DNA of 64,000 bases. It comes from Lineus longissimus (lineage: Eukaryota; Nemertea; Pilidiophora; Heteronemertea; Lineidae). The stretch's first letter is position 1. The number at the start of each line of letters is the position of its first letter. Position numbers and translations under genes: made by a program. This document shows, in pieces, positions 31,770-43,461 of this stretch. Location of the stretch: contig NC_088312.1 in assembly GCF_910592395.1 (NCBI RefSeq), positions 17,555,292 through 17,619,291 on the forward strand. Direction: 5' to 3'. The notes under the pieces were generated by a model. The model worked only from the letters and a program-made list of their open reading frames with translations, was not told where the DNA came from and ran no database searches.

Positions 31770-32979
31770 CTGTTATGGACTGTTATGGACTGTTATGGCC
31801 AACCCATCTCAGTTTCCTCTTCTTGGCAACTGTCAACAGGCTGTCGTGACGTCCTATGTGCTGGGTGACCAGCCCTCTGACCTGGATGATGGTGGTGTGT
31901 GACGTGTAGTGGATGTTTAGAAGCCTTCTGTAGCAGTTTAGCTCGAACGCATTGATGCGTTTCTCAGTCTCAGTGTTCAGCGTCCATGACTAAACGGCAT
32001 AGAGGACCACCGAGATTACCAATGATCTTAGTAGGTGAAGCTTTGACTGCATAGAGATGTTCCTATCTCGCCAAATCCTCTTTAGTCTTGCCAGGGCTGC
32101 TGTAGCTTTGGCAATTCGAACCTTCACCTCCTTCAGTGATGTCCCATCTTCTGTTTGAGTAGAGCCGAGGTAGACGAAATCTGACACTTGCTCCAGATGG
32201 TAGTCCATTATGCACACATCTATCTGCTCCTGGCCCCCGGATACCATGGTCTTCGTTTTCTCCAGATTGATCTCCATACCATATCTGCCGCTGGTCTTGT
32301 CTACTTTGTGGGAGTGGTCAATCTGGTCCTTCGGTGAGCCATGCAGGAGGTCGATGTCATCAGCGAATCTAAGATTGCTTATCTCTCGACCCGAGATCGC
32401 CACGGGGGACTCTAGTTCGGTGCACTCCTCTGCCATGATGTTCTTGAGGAATATGTTGCATAGGGTTGGTGAGAGGAGACAGCCTTGTCTTACGCCAACG
32501 GTGGTTGGAAAGCAATCGCTGAAGTCTTCTCCAACTTGGACCATGCTCCTTGATGCTGCATATAGTGCCTCGATACAGTTGATAATGCCAGCGCTGATAT
32601 TGTACCTCTTCAGGACTGCCCACAAGCCTTCCTGCCAGATTCGATCAAAGCATTTCTTGTAATTTACAAAGTTGTGGTACACAGGTTTGCCCAGCTGTCT
32701 GTATTTCTCACACAACACCCTTATATTGAATATCTGTTCTGCTGTAGATCGGCCTTTACGGAATCCGGCTTGCTCCTCTGATAGGATTGCCTCTGCTAGT
32801 GGTTGCAGGCGCTTGAGGATCACCATCAGCAAGATCTTACTCGGGTGGCTTATCAGGCTGATGGTCCGGTAGTTGTTGCATTTTCTGGGGTGGAGTTGCC
32901 TCCTCATAATCCTGATGAAAAAATGGCTTTCCTCGTAAAAATCATCGATGTGAGAGCATTGTATCATGATCAGAAGCAA
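31770..32979 (-). pseudogene. LINE reverse transcriptase remnant with lost catalytic aspartate
   Basis: On the minus strand, NNYRTISLISHPSKILL, EEQAGFRKGRSTAEQIF, FVNYKKCFDRIW (motif A), GVRQGCLLSPTLCNIFL (motif B) and LRFADDIDLL (motif C) identify the palm of an RTE/Nimb-like LINE. In motif A the usual FxD reads FVN: the catalytic aspartate codon is AAT near 32668. A TAG near 31989 replaces the residue before SWTL; the frame then continues through FELNCYRRLLNI to RKLRWVGH near 31795. So the copy carries at least one nonsense and one catalytic change and is dead. N-terminal domains are absent. Confidence 0.85.
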
Positions 32980-33955
32980 AAAAGGAAGGTGGATTTATAT
33001 ATGTCTGCATGATGAGGGTTCTATTCCCTCTAAAGGAGCTGAATCTACTGCGTCTGGAAATCGAAATCGTAATCTCATTTTGTAGGGGAGGTGCTGTCAA
33101 ATTTTTCCCCGGACAGATCTATTTTCGGACACGCCAGTTCACAAAGGTGTGCGTGTTTACAGGAGGTTCTCCCTTTGCACATGAAAAACGAGAACAAAAG
33201 GATCATCCAATGATTAAAATTGATTGAATATTTGTGTGGAGCACATGGGGCGATGTTTGGTCTATGCAGAGAGTTCTCTCTGGTCTATTGGGTATTGATT
33301 TCATCCAATGACAACATAAAAGAAAGCCACCATTGAGTTTATCGTACTCTTTTTGAACAAATACCCTCATACTGGCCTGTTTTTAATGTTTATTTAATTG
33401 TGCAATGAAATCTTCAAAGTTTTGCTAAAATCATTGCGCTGCGCTGACGGCATTTTGCTTCCGTGTTGTGTTGACGATAGCCAATCAAAAATCTGAGATA
33501 TGACATAAATATTGTGTATTTGCATATGTAAATCACGTGGTTAGAACCTCTCTAGGCCACCTATATTTGTGTTCTTACATTAAATAAATGTGACAACAAT
33601 TATTTATTTTAAATCTTTCGTGAAAAATTTCAACCAAAAATCAGATTAACCAATTACGTAGCATAAATTGATAACCATATGTCTGTACTGTTCATAATTG
33701 CGGACTTGTTGAAATTCGTTTCAATATGCATGCTATCAATGCTGCCATGTTTATTTTCTATATTTATTACGTCACTTGTACTGCAACTTAAATATCTCCA
33801 ATCGATGTACAATTTTCCACAACTCTAACCCTAACCCAAGCCGCCATCCATCCCATCAATAGTTCGCCACCATAAAGCTAATAGCAACAAATACAGGCAT
33901 CAAAAACCAGTCTAGAGCACCTCTGGCATGAGCTATCCAGAACAGTTCACAGATT
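32980..33955. other. non-coding stretch
   Basis: No convincing exon. The preceding HACE1 exon was looked for here and not found. Confidence 0.4.
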
Positions 33956-33991
33956 ACAACACTAGTGTTGTGATCACAACACTAGTGTTGT
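33956..33991. repeat. 36-bp perfect palindrome built of two 16-bp palindromes
   Basis: acaacactagtgttgt occurs at 33956-33971 and again at 33976-33991, joined by gatc. The whole is its own reverse complement, centred between 33973 and 33974. It could form a cruciform or bind a dimeric factor. It may be a remnant of a simple tandem repeat. Confidence 0.95.
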
Positions 33992-34189
33992 GAAAGGTTT
34001 CTGTCAACTACTTCTCACGGACATAAACAGCAAAAAAAACGAGTTATGGAGTTTATCTGTGTTCCCAGGTGAATAATTCTGCCAGATTTCTTAACAAGCC
34101 GTCCTCTAAGGGTGAAGAACACTCCCAAACTTGGGGTCGCTCCGTTGTTGTGGCGTGGAGTCCTGGCATCAAACAATACGACGACCCAT

Positions 34190-34715
34190 ATTCGCCTAAA
34201 GGCTTATTAATGACTTGTTTTTGATAATCATATTATGGTATTTCAAGCAAGGAAATGTCACATGTTATACCAATTTTGATTTGACATACCTTTACAGGTC
34301 ACAGAGGTCAAATGGCGTAACTTGGTCGAGAGGCTTTAAATAAGGCACGTTTTTTAACTGCAGTGACAATTGATCACACATTTGGTAAACATGTACGGTA
34401 CCATAATAATCAAGTAATCGCAGTGACTGAAGTTCCGTTCGATATGATTTCCAGCTTGAACTCCTTAAACATGCGATTATTGCTGTACAACTTGCCCGAT
34501 TGCCACCAATCTGATATCATGGATACCTCTAACCACCATACAGTATTATAATGTCACATTTGGTTTTGACTTGATCTGCTTTCATGGTCATACTCTAGGT
34601 TAAATGGCATAACATTTACATTTGGCTATATAGTGTCTAGCATCTTTCTTCACCAGTATGAATTGTCTACTAAATATCTATATGGTGAGCCCAATGGCCC
34701 TTGGCCTTTTTATAT
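34190..34715 (+). repeat. GCTCACC dispersed repeat, 3' portion
   Basis: Family phrases include aggtcacagaggtca (34296-34310) and gaggctttaaataaggcacg. It ends tatggtgagcccaatggccc then ttggcctttt at about 34681-34710. Lies about 420 bp before a HACE1 exon. Confidence 0.75.
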
Positions 34716-34920
34716 AACAAGATGTAATGCAGGCGAGCACGTTCACAAAAATGCTCCCACTCTGTGGGCATTGTTTGAGATGTGGATATTTGAATGAAAT
34801 ATTAAAGTTGAACCATGTTTTATTGGTTTGTCAAAATTAAAAACAATCCACGCCCTCGAGACCACTGAAATGAAGTTGATGAGGCAACCGGCTGTCCACC
34901 CCTTATAATAAGATCTCAAA

Positions 34921-35055
34921 TTCACCATGGTAAATTCTGAATTCAGCATGGTGAATTCGATTCACCATGGTGAAATATTATTACACTGTCTCAATTCACC
35001 TTGTTGAATTGCTGTCAGTTAACCTTGATGAATTGTGGATTTACTATGGTGAGGA
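34921..35055. repeat. cluster of six TTCACCATGGTGAA-like dyads
   Basis: Imperfect palindromes of the form ttcaccatggtgaa occur near 34922, 34941, 34960, 35004, 35025 and 35040. The one at 34960 is perfect. Spacing is about 19-20 bp within each group of three, roughly two helical turns. It lies about 85 bp upstream of a HACE1 exon, in its intron. Confidence 0.75.
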
Positions 35056-35136
35056 CACACATTTACCCCAAGGGACAACAAACATATTGCAGAAAACCTC
35101 TTCTCAATTAGATCTAAGTTGAACTTTTTTTTCCAG

Positions 35137-35205
35137 AATGACTCCACCTCGCTTCATTGAATTTGTGTGTAGGCATAATTCAGCATTGAAATTTCTTGTC
35201 GCAAG
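35137..35205 (+). CDS. HACE1: HACE1 exon a (pre-HECT region)
   Basis: 69 bp after a strong acceptor (gaacttttttttccag), donor AAG|gtgagt. Encodes MTPPRFIEFVCRHNSALKF and LVA plus a split arginine codon. The methionine is internal; the first base completes a codon from an upstream exon not located. The human counterpart reads almost the same (SPRFIEFVCKH). Confidence 0.9.
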
Positions 35206-35852
35206 GTGAGTGTTGCAAGTGCTCCTTTTAACCCTTTTGCTCCTGCACCAGGTTTAGGCCTACCCCACTTTAAAAAATGTTTAGTGACTCCAATCTCGGT
35301 TGGAGAAAAAATTGCTACAAAGAAAATTAGATCGACCCGCCATTTGGCAAGTTTTTTTGTAAACAATTCCTCAACCTTTGCCTTTTTTTAGCTGGAAATG
35401 GCAAAGACTGCCAAAACCCTGCCAAGGTGAAAAGGTTTACACAAAACTGCTGACGCTGTTACATTTATCATGCATTCAACATTAAAGCTGATGGGTCAAA
35501 TATTAATTCCCGAGTAAGGCTGAAGCAGAGCATGAATGGGAATGTTTGTGATGTGCATTTTGATATTTTATTGCCCCCAGTGTACAACTCAAAAGCGAGG
35601 AATCTCAAAGATGCAAATGAGATTACAAACATTCCCGAGTGCTCGGCTTCAGCCTTACTCGGGAATGTATATTTGACCGTGAGCTTTAAGCAGACAGAAT
35701 TGATATGCATAGTAATTATGCTTTTGAGGAAATTATTAATATGCACTGCATAACTTTGAACCATGCTACAGTTTGCCTCCTAATGTCCTCCTGCATATGA
35801 ATGTTTAAATTTGTTGATGGTATGTTGAGCTGCTCAGTCATTTTAATTTCAG
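35206..35852. other. HACE1 intron with an inverted pair
   Basis: The phrase attcccgagtaaggctgaagcagagc at 35505-35530 recurs inverted as gctcggcttcagccttactcgggaat at 35641-35666, arms of about 24 bp around a 110-nt interior. This is probably a small MITE. No other gene. Confidence 0.6.
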
Positions 35853-36052
35853 GAATCCACGTGTTATATTCGATCATTTCCATTTTTTGCTGGAGTGTCC
35901 TGAGTTGATGTCTCGATTCATGCACATCATCAAGGCACAACCGTTCAAAGCAAGAAGAGAATGGTTTTATGAAAATCTACATCCACCAGATCTCAATCAG
36001 CAACTATTCCATGCGTCAGCATTGAATGCTGATGTTCTTATCATCCAAAGAG
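35853..36052 (+). CDS. HACE1: HACE1 exon b (pre-HECT region)
   Basis: 200 bp, acceptor ttttaatttcag, donor G|gtgcgt. Encodes NPRVIFDHFHFLLECPELM, SRFMHIIKAQPFKARREWFY and a more variable tail ending DVLIIQR. This is among the most conserved segments of HACE1 and settles the gene identity together with the HECT exons. Confidence 0.95.
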
Positions 36053-36197
36053 GTGCGTTATGAAAGAGCTAGAAGAGTACTGTTGCATTGCAAACATTAT
36101 ATGTGCCATATCTTAAATAGGAGTAAAATGTGACCAACCATGCAAAAAGATCTGTTTTAAGATGGGTGGTACCATTGTGAAGGTGCAAATCTGTAGT

Positions 36198-37150
36198 TTT
36201 TAGCTCACCGTAGGGGAGTCTATACAATAGCACTTTGTCCGTCGTTGTCTGTATTCTGTTTCGAAACAGTGACACATTTCCTAACCAATAGGACTATGAA
36301 CTTAAAACTTTGTACAAGGGACCCCTCGGGTCAGGTTACCTCTGACACTGAATTGCGATCCGATCTGATTCTTGCCTTGGCCATCAGGGGGCCAAAAGTG
36401 GAAATCTAAAAATTTTGATATCTCTTATTAGTGACTCTTTTTCGATAAAATGTTTATGGTAGGTTCTCCTAGCAAGGGTACAACACATATCTTACCGCTT
36501 CTTAACTACTAAAGCTATGGATTTTTAAATAAGTACAGATGACTCCCTACATTAGGTAAAAAGTGCAATATCTCGCTTATTAGTGACTTGTTTTTTTATG
36601 TTATTTTGATGGTATGTACTGAGGAAGGATTCATCACATATCCTACATGTGTTTGATTTGAAATAATTTTCAAGTTCACAGAGGCCAAATGGCATAAATT
36701 GGACGTTTGAGTGTAACAATGGCATTGCAAGTTTCTTAACTGCTAAAGCTATGAACTTGAAATTTGGTACACATGACTCCCTATGTCATATTACCTTTTA
36801 TACTGAATTTCGGTCCAATATGATTCTCGACTTGGCCACCAGGGAGCCATAACTGAAAAGGTAAAAAGTGCAATATCTCACTTATTAGTGTCTTGTTTTC
36901 CAAAAAAAATTTAAGGTAGGTACTCCGAGCAAGGATACATCACATGCCATATGAGTTTTTGATTTTTTTAAGATCAGCGAGGTCAAATTGCTAAAATTGG
37001 CCATTAGAGTGTGACAATGGCACGTTTCTTTTACCACTAAAGCTAACAGCCTGAAACTTGGTACGCATGTTTGACAAAAAACTGAATTAAATTATCTCAA
37101 TTCTGACTGAATTGATAGAAAATCGTTTTTACCTGTTTTGGTGGCCATCT
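36198..37150 (+). repeat. GCTCACC dispersed repeat, partial copy in HACE1 intron
   Basis: Starts tttttagctcaccgtagggg (about 36197) with acaatagcactttgtccgtc, then repeated modules with cacatttcctaacc, gtgcaatatctcgc and acttggccaccagg. The 3' signature is missing. It ends near gtggccatcttgaat. Confidence 0.65.
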
Positions 37151-37962
37151 TGAATTTTTGTGTTTCATGGTAATCAAAGAATTGGCAACAAGCCATCAGA
37201 AAAGAATAAAATTACAATTATGAACTTGTATAAACAATATCTTGGGAAAATCTTTACTCTAAGTACCTTAAATGATTTTTTATCAAAAACATGTACAAAA
37301 TTGATAATTTTATTCAGACATGAAAGGGTTAACTTGACTGTATTTACGATAAGCAACTTTCCTGTAGCAGACGATGTTTGTTTGAACTGACCATCTCATC
37401 AAGTTATCTCATCCAATCAAGTCATCTCATCCAATTATTAACGTTCAAGATACTCATTAACCACATTTGGGAATACGCATTAACAATATTGGGATAATTA
37501 TCTCCCTTTTAGTAGGTAAAACTAGTGAGAACTAGATTTTTAAGTAGCATATTCGCGTGTGTTATCAAATACCAAACTTTACTTACCAAATTATCGGTTT
37601 TCCAACAAATTAACCCTGGTATACTTTAAGCAAGTCAATGGAACACGTATTATTCATTTTGAAGGTGTGGGAGTCTCATTAACCATCCGGTTGTTACCAG
37701 CTCTTTGTAGTGCGTAAGACTGACTGCGAGATGAGGAGTGGTCGTTTTGATGAGTTATGTTTAGGCCTGTTAGATTACTTATGGGGCGGAACCCATGCTT
37801 GATAGTGCATGGCCAAACAATTCACCACATCATTACTGTGCTCACCTGGCTTAGGGAGATGAGGAGACGATACAGTATATTCACGAAAATTTACTGACCG
37901 CTAGAACAGAAATCGACCGACACTGAACCATATTGACCATTCAAACCACATATTGGTTCTCA
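37151..37962. other. HACE1 intron, no other gene
   Basis: AT-rich. A short tandem of tcatctcatccaat-like units lies at 37391-37437. Confidence 0.4.
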
Positions 37963-39085
37963 TTTTTAGCTCACCTCTTAGCAGAGGTGAGCTTATCCCA
38001 TACCGTGGCGTCCGTCGTCCGTCGTCGTCGTCGTCGTCGTCGTCCGTCGTCCGTTAGCAGGGCACGTTTCGTAACTGTTAGAGCTATTGAGTTGAAACTT
38101 GGTACACATGTACCCTTATGTAATGACACCTTGGAGACCAAGTTTCGGTCCAATTCGTTTCATGGTTTGGCCACCAGGGGGCCAAACGTTAAAAGTGAAA
38201 ATGTGCAATATCTCCCTTAATAGTAGTCGGGAAATTTTGAAAAAAATATGGTAGGTACTTCTAGCAAAGGTGCATCATACTTCCTCCGGGTTTTTGATTT
38301 GACCTCCTTTTCAAGGTCACAGAGGTCAAATGGTGTAAATTGGCCGTTAGGATGTAACGATGGCACGTTTCTAAACTGCAATGACTATTGATACCAAATT
38401 TGGTACACATTTACCCCTTAGTCAGGTGATCTCAGGGACCTAAGTTTGGTCCAATATGATTCACCACTTGACCACAAGGGGGCAAAATCCAAAAACCTTA
38501 AAAATGTGATTATTCCTTAACTTCTTGCTTGATTGCCACCAATTTGATATCATGGGTACATCTAACCACCATACAGTATATGTCACACAGGTTTTCAATT
38601 TGACCTTCTTGTCAAGGTCACAGAGGTCAAATGACGTAAATTTGCCGTCAGGCCGTAACTATGGCACGTTTCTTAACTGCAATGACTATTGATCACAAAT
38701 TAAGTACACATGTACCCCTTGGTCAGGTGATCTCAGGTACCGAAGTTTGGTGCGATCTGATTTGCCGTTTGGCCTCCAGGGAGGGGGCCAAATCCTAAAT
38801 TCATCAAAATGCCATTATTCCTAGTAATGACTTGCTCGATTGGCACCAATTTTATATCATAGGGACATCTAATTCTAACAACCATTCAATGTGTCACCCG
38901 GGTCTTCTTTGATTTGACCTACTTTTCAAGGTCACAGAGGTCGAATGTACTGTAAATTGGCCATTTTGGGGAAATTGTAATTGCTTGGACCTACATCAAA
39001 TCTAACACTACATGACACAATACCATGCTCTTTATCCATCTTTCCTCCACATGAGGTGAGCACAATGGCCCTGGCCATTTCATTT
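37963..39085 (+). repeat. GCTCACC dispersed repeat, complete copy (twin 1)
   Basis: The 5' end is a perfect hairpin at 37968-37993 (10-bp stem of agctcacctc, loop ttagca). A (CGT)n tract follows at 38013-38053. The 300-bp module comes three times (gcacgtttc at 38061, 38360 and 38662). The 3' hairpin is aatggccctggccatt at 39064-39079. DR3-type AGGTCA repeats lie at 38314-38328 and 38615-38629, with a degenerate one at 38929. The poly-arginine frames predicted here come from the CGT tract and are not genes. Confidence 0.9.
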
Positions 39086-40764
39086 AGAGTGCTACTTGAA
39101 ACCGAAAACGATCATCTAGTGGATATTTCAAGTACAAATAACATCATTTTTCCAAAGAATAAACACTTCAAACAGATCTTCTATTTTTGTTGTTAATGTG
39201 AAGTAGGAGTACACTTTCGTTTTTTGACCGATTGTTAATGGAGTGCTCCGAGCCATTGTTAATGGCCGTACTCTTTGCGTGTATCAAGATTTGTACCGAA
39301 TTACCTCATAAATGGAAGGCATGTTTGACAACTACTACTAACATAAGAGAAGCTGAAGGCCTGACGATTCCTCCGATTATTGAAGAGGTCCTTAAAATGT
39401 ACTCTGGACACTGTAATATTCAAGCTTTTCAAAGGGGTATCAAAAATGCCGAATTATCAATGTTTATCATATCATTGCAACTTGTTTGCAATCCCAAGCA
39501 TACCAATTTTTTCACTGACATACCATCCCACTTGCAGATTTAAAATTATGTCTCAATCAATTAGAAGTATGAAGAAACTTAGGAAGTACAAAGAAACATA
39601 AAAGTGTCAAAATAATCCACATCCCCGATCCTGCATTAATGCAGAAATGCTGTCGATGGTAAATACATTCACGTTAATGGTGTACTGATGTCCACTGTGT
39701 AGGTTCTCCTAGCAAGGATACATCACATATCGTACATGTTTTAGATTTGACCTAATTTTCAAGGTCAAAGAGGTCAAATGGTGTAAATTGGTCATTTGAG
39801 TGTAATTATCCCACGTCAACGACGAAAACTATGAACTTGAAATTTGGAACACATGACTCCCTACGTCATATAACTCTGACACGGATTTTGGTTCGGTTTG
39901 ATTCTCGAATTGGCCACCAGGGACCAAACTAAAAAAGGTAAAAAGTTCAATATCTCGCTTATTGGTGACTTGTCAGCCCGCTTGGTCATAGACCAATAGG
40001 GCTTATGCTGTGCTCGAGTCGGGTAGTGGTGGTCTGTCGAGGGTCCGTCCGTGTTTGCAAACAGTAGCTAAGATGGCCATTTTCATCTTCATTGGACTCT
40101 TGAGTGGTCAATTTCCTTTAGGTGGTTAACCACTTAAGGAAAGCTAATGCAATGTGCCGAGCTTGCCCTAACGAGTTTATTTCAGACAGTTGTTCTTAGG
40201 TGGTTGAACATGGACTTGCCCATTTTCTGTTTTTTTACCTCATAAGTAAAGATTGGAAACAAGGAATGACCTCCTAAGCAAGAGTTTGTAGGTGGTAACC
40301 ATGTAAGATACTTTTAGTTGCTTCGTCTGTCCGTAAACTTTTTGGCTTGTCTGCGCTCTACTGTCTTCATTTTTTGATGGATCATTTTCATCTTCCATAT
40401 AAGCATATATGGGCCCAAGATCTAGGCCAAGTTCGATTTTGAGTGCAATTCGATTGACCTCTGATTGAATGAATGTTGTATTGTAGATTCCTATGAGGAG
40501 TTTACCCAAAGCCACAGGTCTCAATGTGTTGAGTAATTAAAAGCTTGTAACACAAAAGGATGGACATTATTTGGGAAAAAGTGATTCAAGAGGGTTGTTT
40601 GTGTTTTTTAAGGTGTAATTATGATACATGCTCATTGTGCAGGGTATATGCAGTCTCTTAACCCTTTCAGGACTGAATATTTTTTCCTAAACCTCTGCTC
40701 TGGACTGGATATTTTTCTATTTTTTTCGTCCGAAATCGAAAGTTTTTGAGTGTAAAATATTGGC
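39086..40764. other. HACE1 intron with a further repeat fragment
   Basis: A fragment of the dispersed family (aaggtcaaagaggtcaaatg near 39761) spans about 39695-39975. Otherwise no exon is supported. Confidence 0.45.
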
Positions 40765-40820
40765 TTTTTAGCTCACCTCTTAGCAGAGGTGAGCTTATCC
40801 CATACCGTGGCGTCCGTCGT

Positions 40821-40864
<44 letters not shown>

Positions 40865-41904
40865 CGTCGTCCGTTAGCAGGGCACGTTTCGTAACTGTTA
40901 GAGCTATTGAGTTGAAACTTGGTAGACATGTACCCTTATGTAATGACACCTTGGAGACCAAGTTTCGGTCCGATTCGTTTCATGGTTTGGCCACCAGGGG
41001 GCCAAACGTTAAAAGTGAAAATATGCAATATCTCCCTTAATAGTAGTCGGGAAATTTTGAAAAAAATATGGTAGGTACTTCTAGCAAAGGTGCATCATAT
41101 ATCCTCCGGGTTTTTGATTTGACCTCCTTTTCAAGGTCACAGAGGTCAAATGGTGTAAATTGGCCGTTAGGATGTAACGATGGCACGTTTCTAAACTGCA
41201 ATGACTATTGATACCAAATTTGGTACACATTTACCCCTTAGTTAGGTGATCTCAGGGACCAAAGTTTGGTCCAATATGATTCACCACTTGACCACCAGGG
41301 GGCAAAATCCAAAAACCTTAAAAATGTGATTATTCCTTAACTTCTTGCCTGATTGCCACCAATTTGATATCATGGGTACATCTAACCACCATACAGTATA
41401 TGTCACCCAGGTTTTTAATTTGACCTTCTTGTCAAGGTCACAGAGGTCAAATGGCGTAAATTCGCCTTCAGGCCGTAACTATGGCACGTTTCTTAACTGC
41501 AATGACTATTGATCACAAATTAAGTACACATGTACCCCTTGGTCAGGTGATCTCAGGTACCGAAGTTTGGTGCGATCTGATTTGCCGTTTGGCCTCCAGG
41601 GAGGGGGCCAAATCCTAAATTCTTCAAAATGCCATTATTCCTAATAATGACTTGCCCGATTGGCACCAATTTTATATCATAGGTACATCTAATTCTAACA
41701 ACCATTCAATGTGTCACCCGGGTCTTCTTTGATTTGACCTACTTTTCAAGGTCACAGAGGTCGAATGTACTGTAAATTGGCCATTTTGGGGAAATTGTAA
41801 TTGCTTGGACCTACATCAAACCTAACACTACATGACACAATACCATGCTCTTTATCCATCTTTCCTCCACATGAGGTGAGCACAATGGCCCTGGCCATTT
41901 CATT
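40765..41904 (+). repeat. GCTCACC dispersed repeat, complete copy (twin 2)
   Basis: Near-identical to 37963-39085 (roughly 97% by eye) with the same 5' hairpin (40770-40795) and 3' hairpin (41884-41899), but with a CGT tract about 15 nt longer. DR3 motifs are at 41134-41148 and 41435-41449. The flanks differ from those of twin 1, so this is a separate insertion and not a tandem duplication. Confidence 0.9.
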
Positions 41905-41909
41905 AAAGA

Positions 41910-41978
41910 GGCCTATCAAGCGCTTTGAGCGGCCAGTTAATGGTTGGATACTGCGCTATATAAGACTCGTATTATTAT
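41910..41978 (+). repeat. CR1/L2-type LINE or SINE 3' tail fragment
   Basis: caagcgctttgagcggccag followed by gcgctatataagactcgtattattat is typical of CR1/L2 3' ends, where GCGCTATATAA precedes an ATT-rich tail. Only the tail is present. Confidence 0.6.
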
Positions 41979-42257
41979 ATTGCATTTGCAAGAATCGCTA
42001 TGAAGTTGGCATGAATAGAAAAGGTATCTCGTATTTCACTTGGTTAATCGATGTATTGCCAGTGATGAAAAACACAGTTCATACTTTTTGAGGGAACGGA
42101 CAATTGACTATGCAGTTATCACCACCCTTAAACCATCCCTAATGGACTGGCATAGCTCATTGGTAGGCACAGTGACTTCTGTTCACCTAATACAATATTT
42201 TTACATAGAGTTTGCTGTGCCCACATGCTTCTCACACACATTTATGAATTTTTTCAG

Positions 42258-42355
42258 AGCAATTGTTCAATAGTAGCTGCAAAGAGGTGCTCAAGATGAA
42301 TCCCACTAAACTGAAGAAAGGTCTGCTGGTGAGGTTTAATGGTGAGGAAGGAATG
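42258..42355 (+). CDS. HACE1: HACE1 exon c (start of HECT domain)
   Basis: 98 bp, acceptor aattttttcag, donor ATG|gtaggt. With the G from exon b it encodes EQLFNSSCKEVLKMNPTKLK and GLLVRFNGEEGM, matching the human RSSCEVV ... VRFHGEEGM segment at the start of the HECT domain. Confidence 0.92.
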
Positions 42356-43461
42356 GTAGGTTTTCCCTGGCACTTTGAAGACACCATGATGAAATGATAT
42401 GATGCCCAGAGGGTCCAAATTTGGTACTGTAGCTCCTTTATTTTTATGACCCTAATATTTTGTGCAATTTTTCTTAGAGGGTTCAATCGTGATTTTTAGG
42501 GATGCAAAAATAGTTTTATCATCAGAAAATCTGAAAATGATGTTTTTGCAAACATGCAGGGCCAAAAAATGAAGGGGTTTTACAGTATGTGGGTGAAACG
42601 TTATTATCTGACATGTGCGCAATAGTTAGACAAATGTGTGACCACGAGAAACTTGGTATAAGGGTGAACCGCTTGGTTTAGCAGGACCCGATAGAAAACT
42701 ACATCGCTTTTGATTTATTTAAAAACAGCAAGGTTTAAATTTAGTCAGTGTTATGGACCTCTACCAGGTGCAGGTCCAGTTCTTTTAAAATTGTTTACTC
42801 TCACCAAATTCAGGTTTGGCTGTGATCCAGTGTCTGAAGATAGTGCTTGTTAGGTTTGGATGATCCTTCTTACATGTCTTATGCAATACTCTGCACGAAG
42901 GGGGTATACTTTGAAGTCGGTCAGTCAGTTAGTCAGTTCGTCCATCCTTCTGTCAACATGGGGTGCACGTTTTGTAACCATAAGACCTAGAGGGTATATT
43001 TTTCTCTGATCAGAAATCAAAAATCAGCGTGATTTGACTCCTGCTCTCCTCATAGCTGCATGTAGACCAATCTAAACACTAGAGACGCCAATTTTGTTCC
43101 TTACCACGCCTCTGGTACTACTAGTAAGTTGCCACCATCTTGAAAAGGAGTACCGCAAATGTGGAAAAGAAAATTTTTCCTATTTGCAAAGTGGCCACCA
43201 TGTAGCCCGTGAAAATAATTGCTGCTCTACGAGACATTTATAGTTCTCCATAAAATCACCAGCAAACACACCAAAAGGTGTCAGGTTTTATCTATAAAGG
43301 TTATACTTTGTTATTTATTGATAAAATAAACCGTTAATTTGAAAGAAGCTGGCACTTATTAGGCCTGAATAAGTCTGAACTGGTGACGCAGAAGATGACA
43401 TAGGATTATCGTAAACCTGAATCTTAGGATGCCGACATCTAAAATGGTGGCAATTGATGAA
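42356..43461. other. HACE1 intron with second-family repeat
   Basis: A fragment of the second dispersed family lies at about 42896-43110 (caacatggggtgcacgtttt, tctctgatcagaaatcaaaa). No other gene. Confidence 0.5.

Noticed and set aside
32210-32662. Plus-strand frame of 150 codons
   Set aside because: Antisense shadow of the LINE reverse transcriptase.
37933-38220. Arginine-rich proteins on both strands around 38.0 kb and 40.8 kb
   Set aside because: They are readings of the CGT microsatellite inside the dispersed repeat; the same happens in both twin copies.
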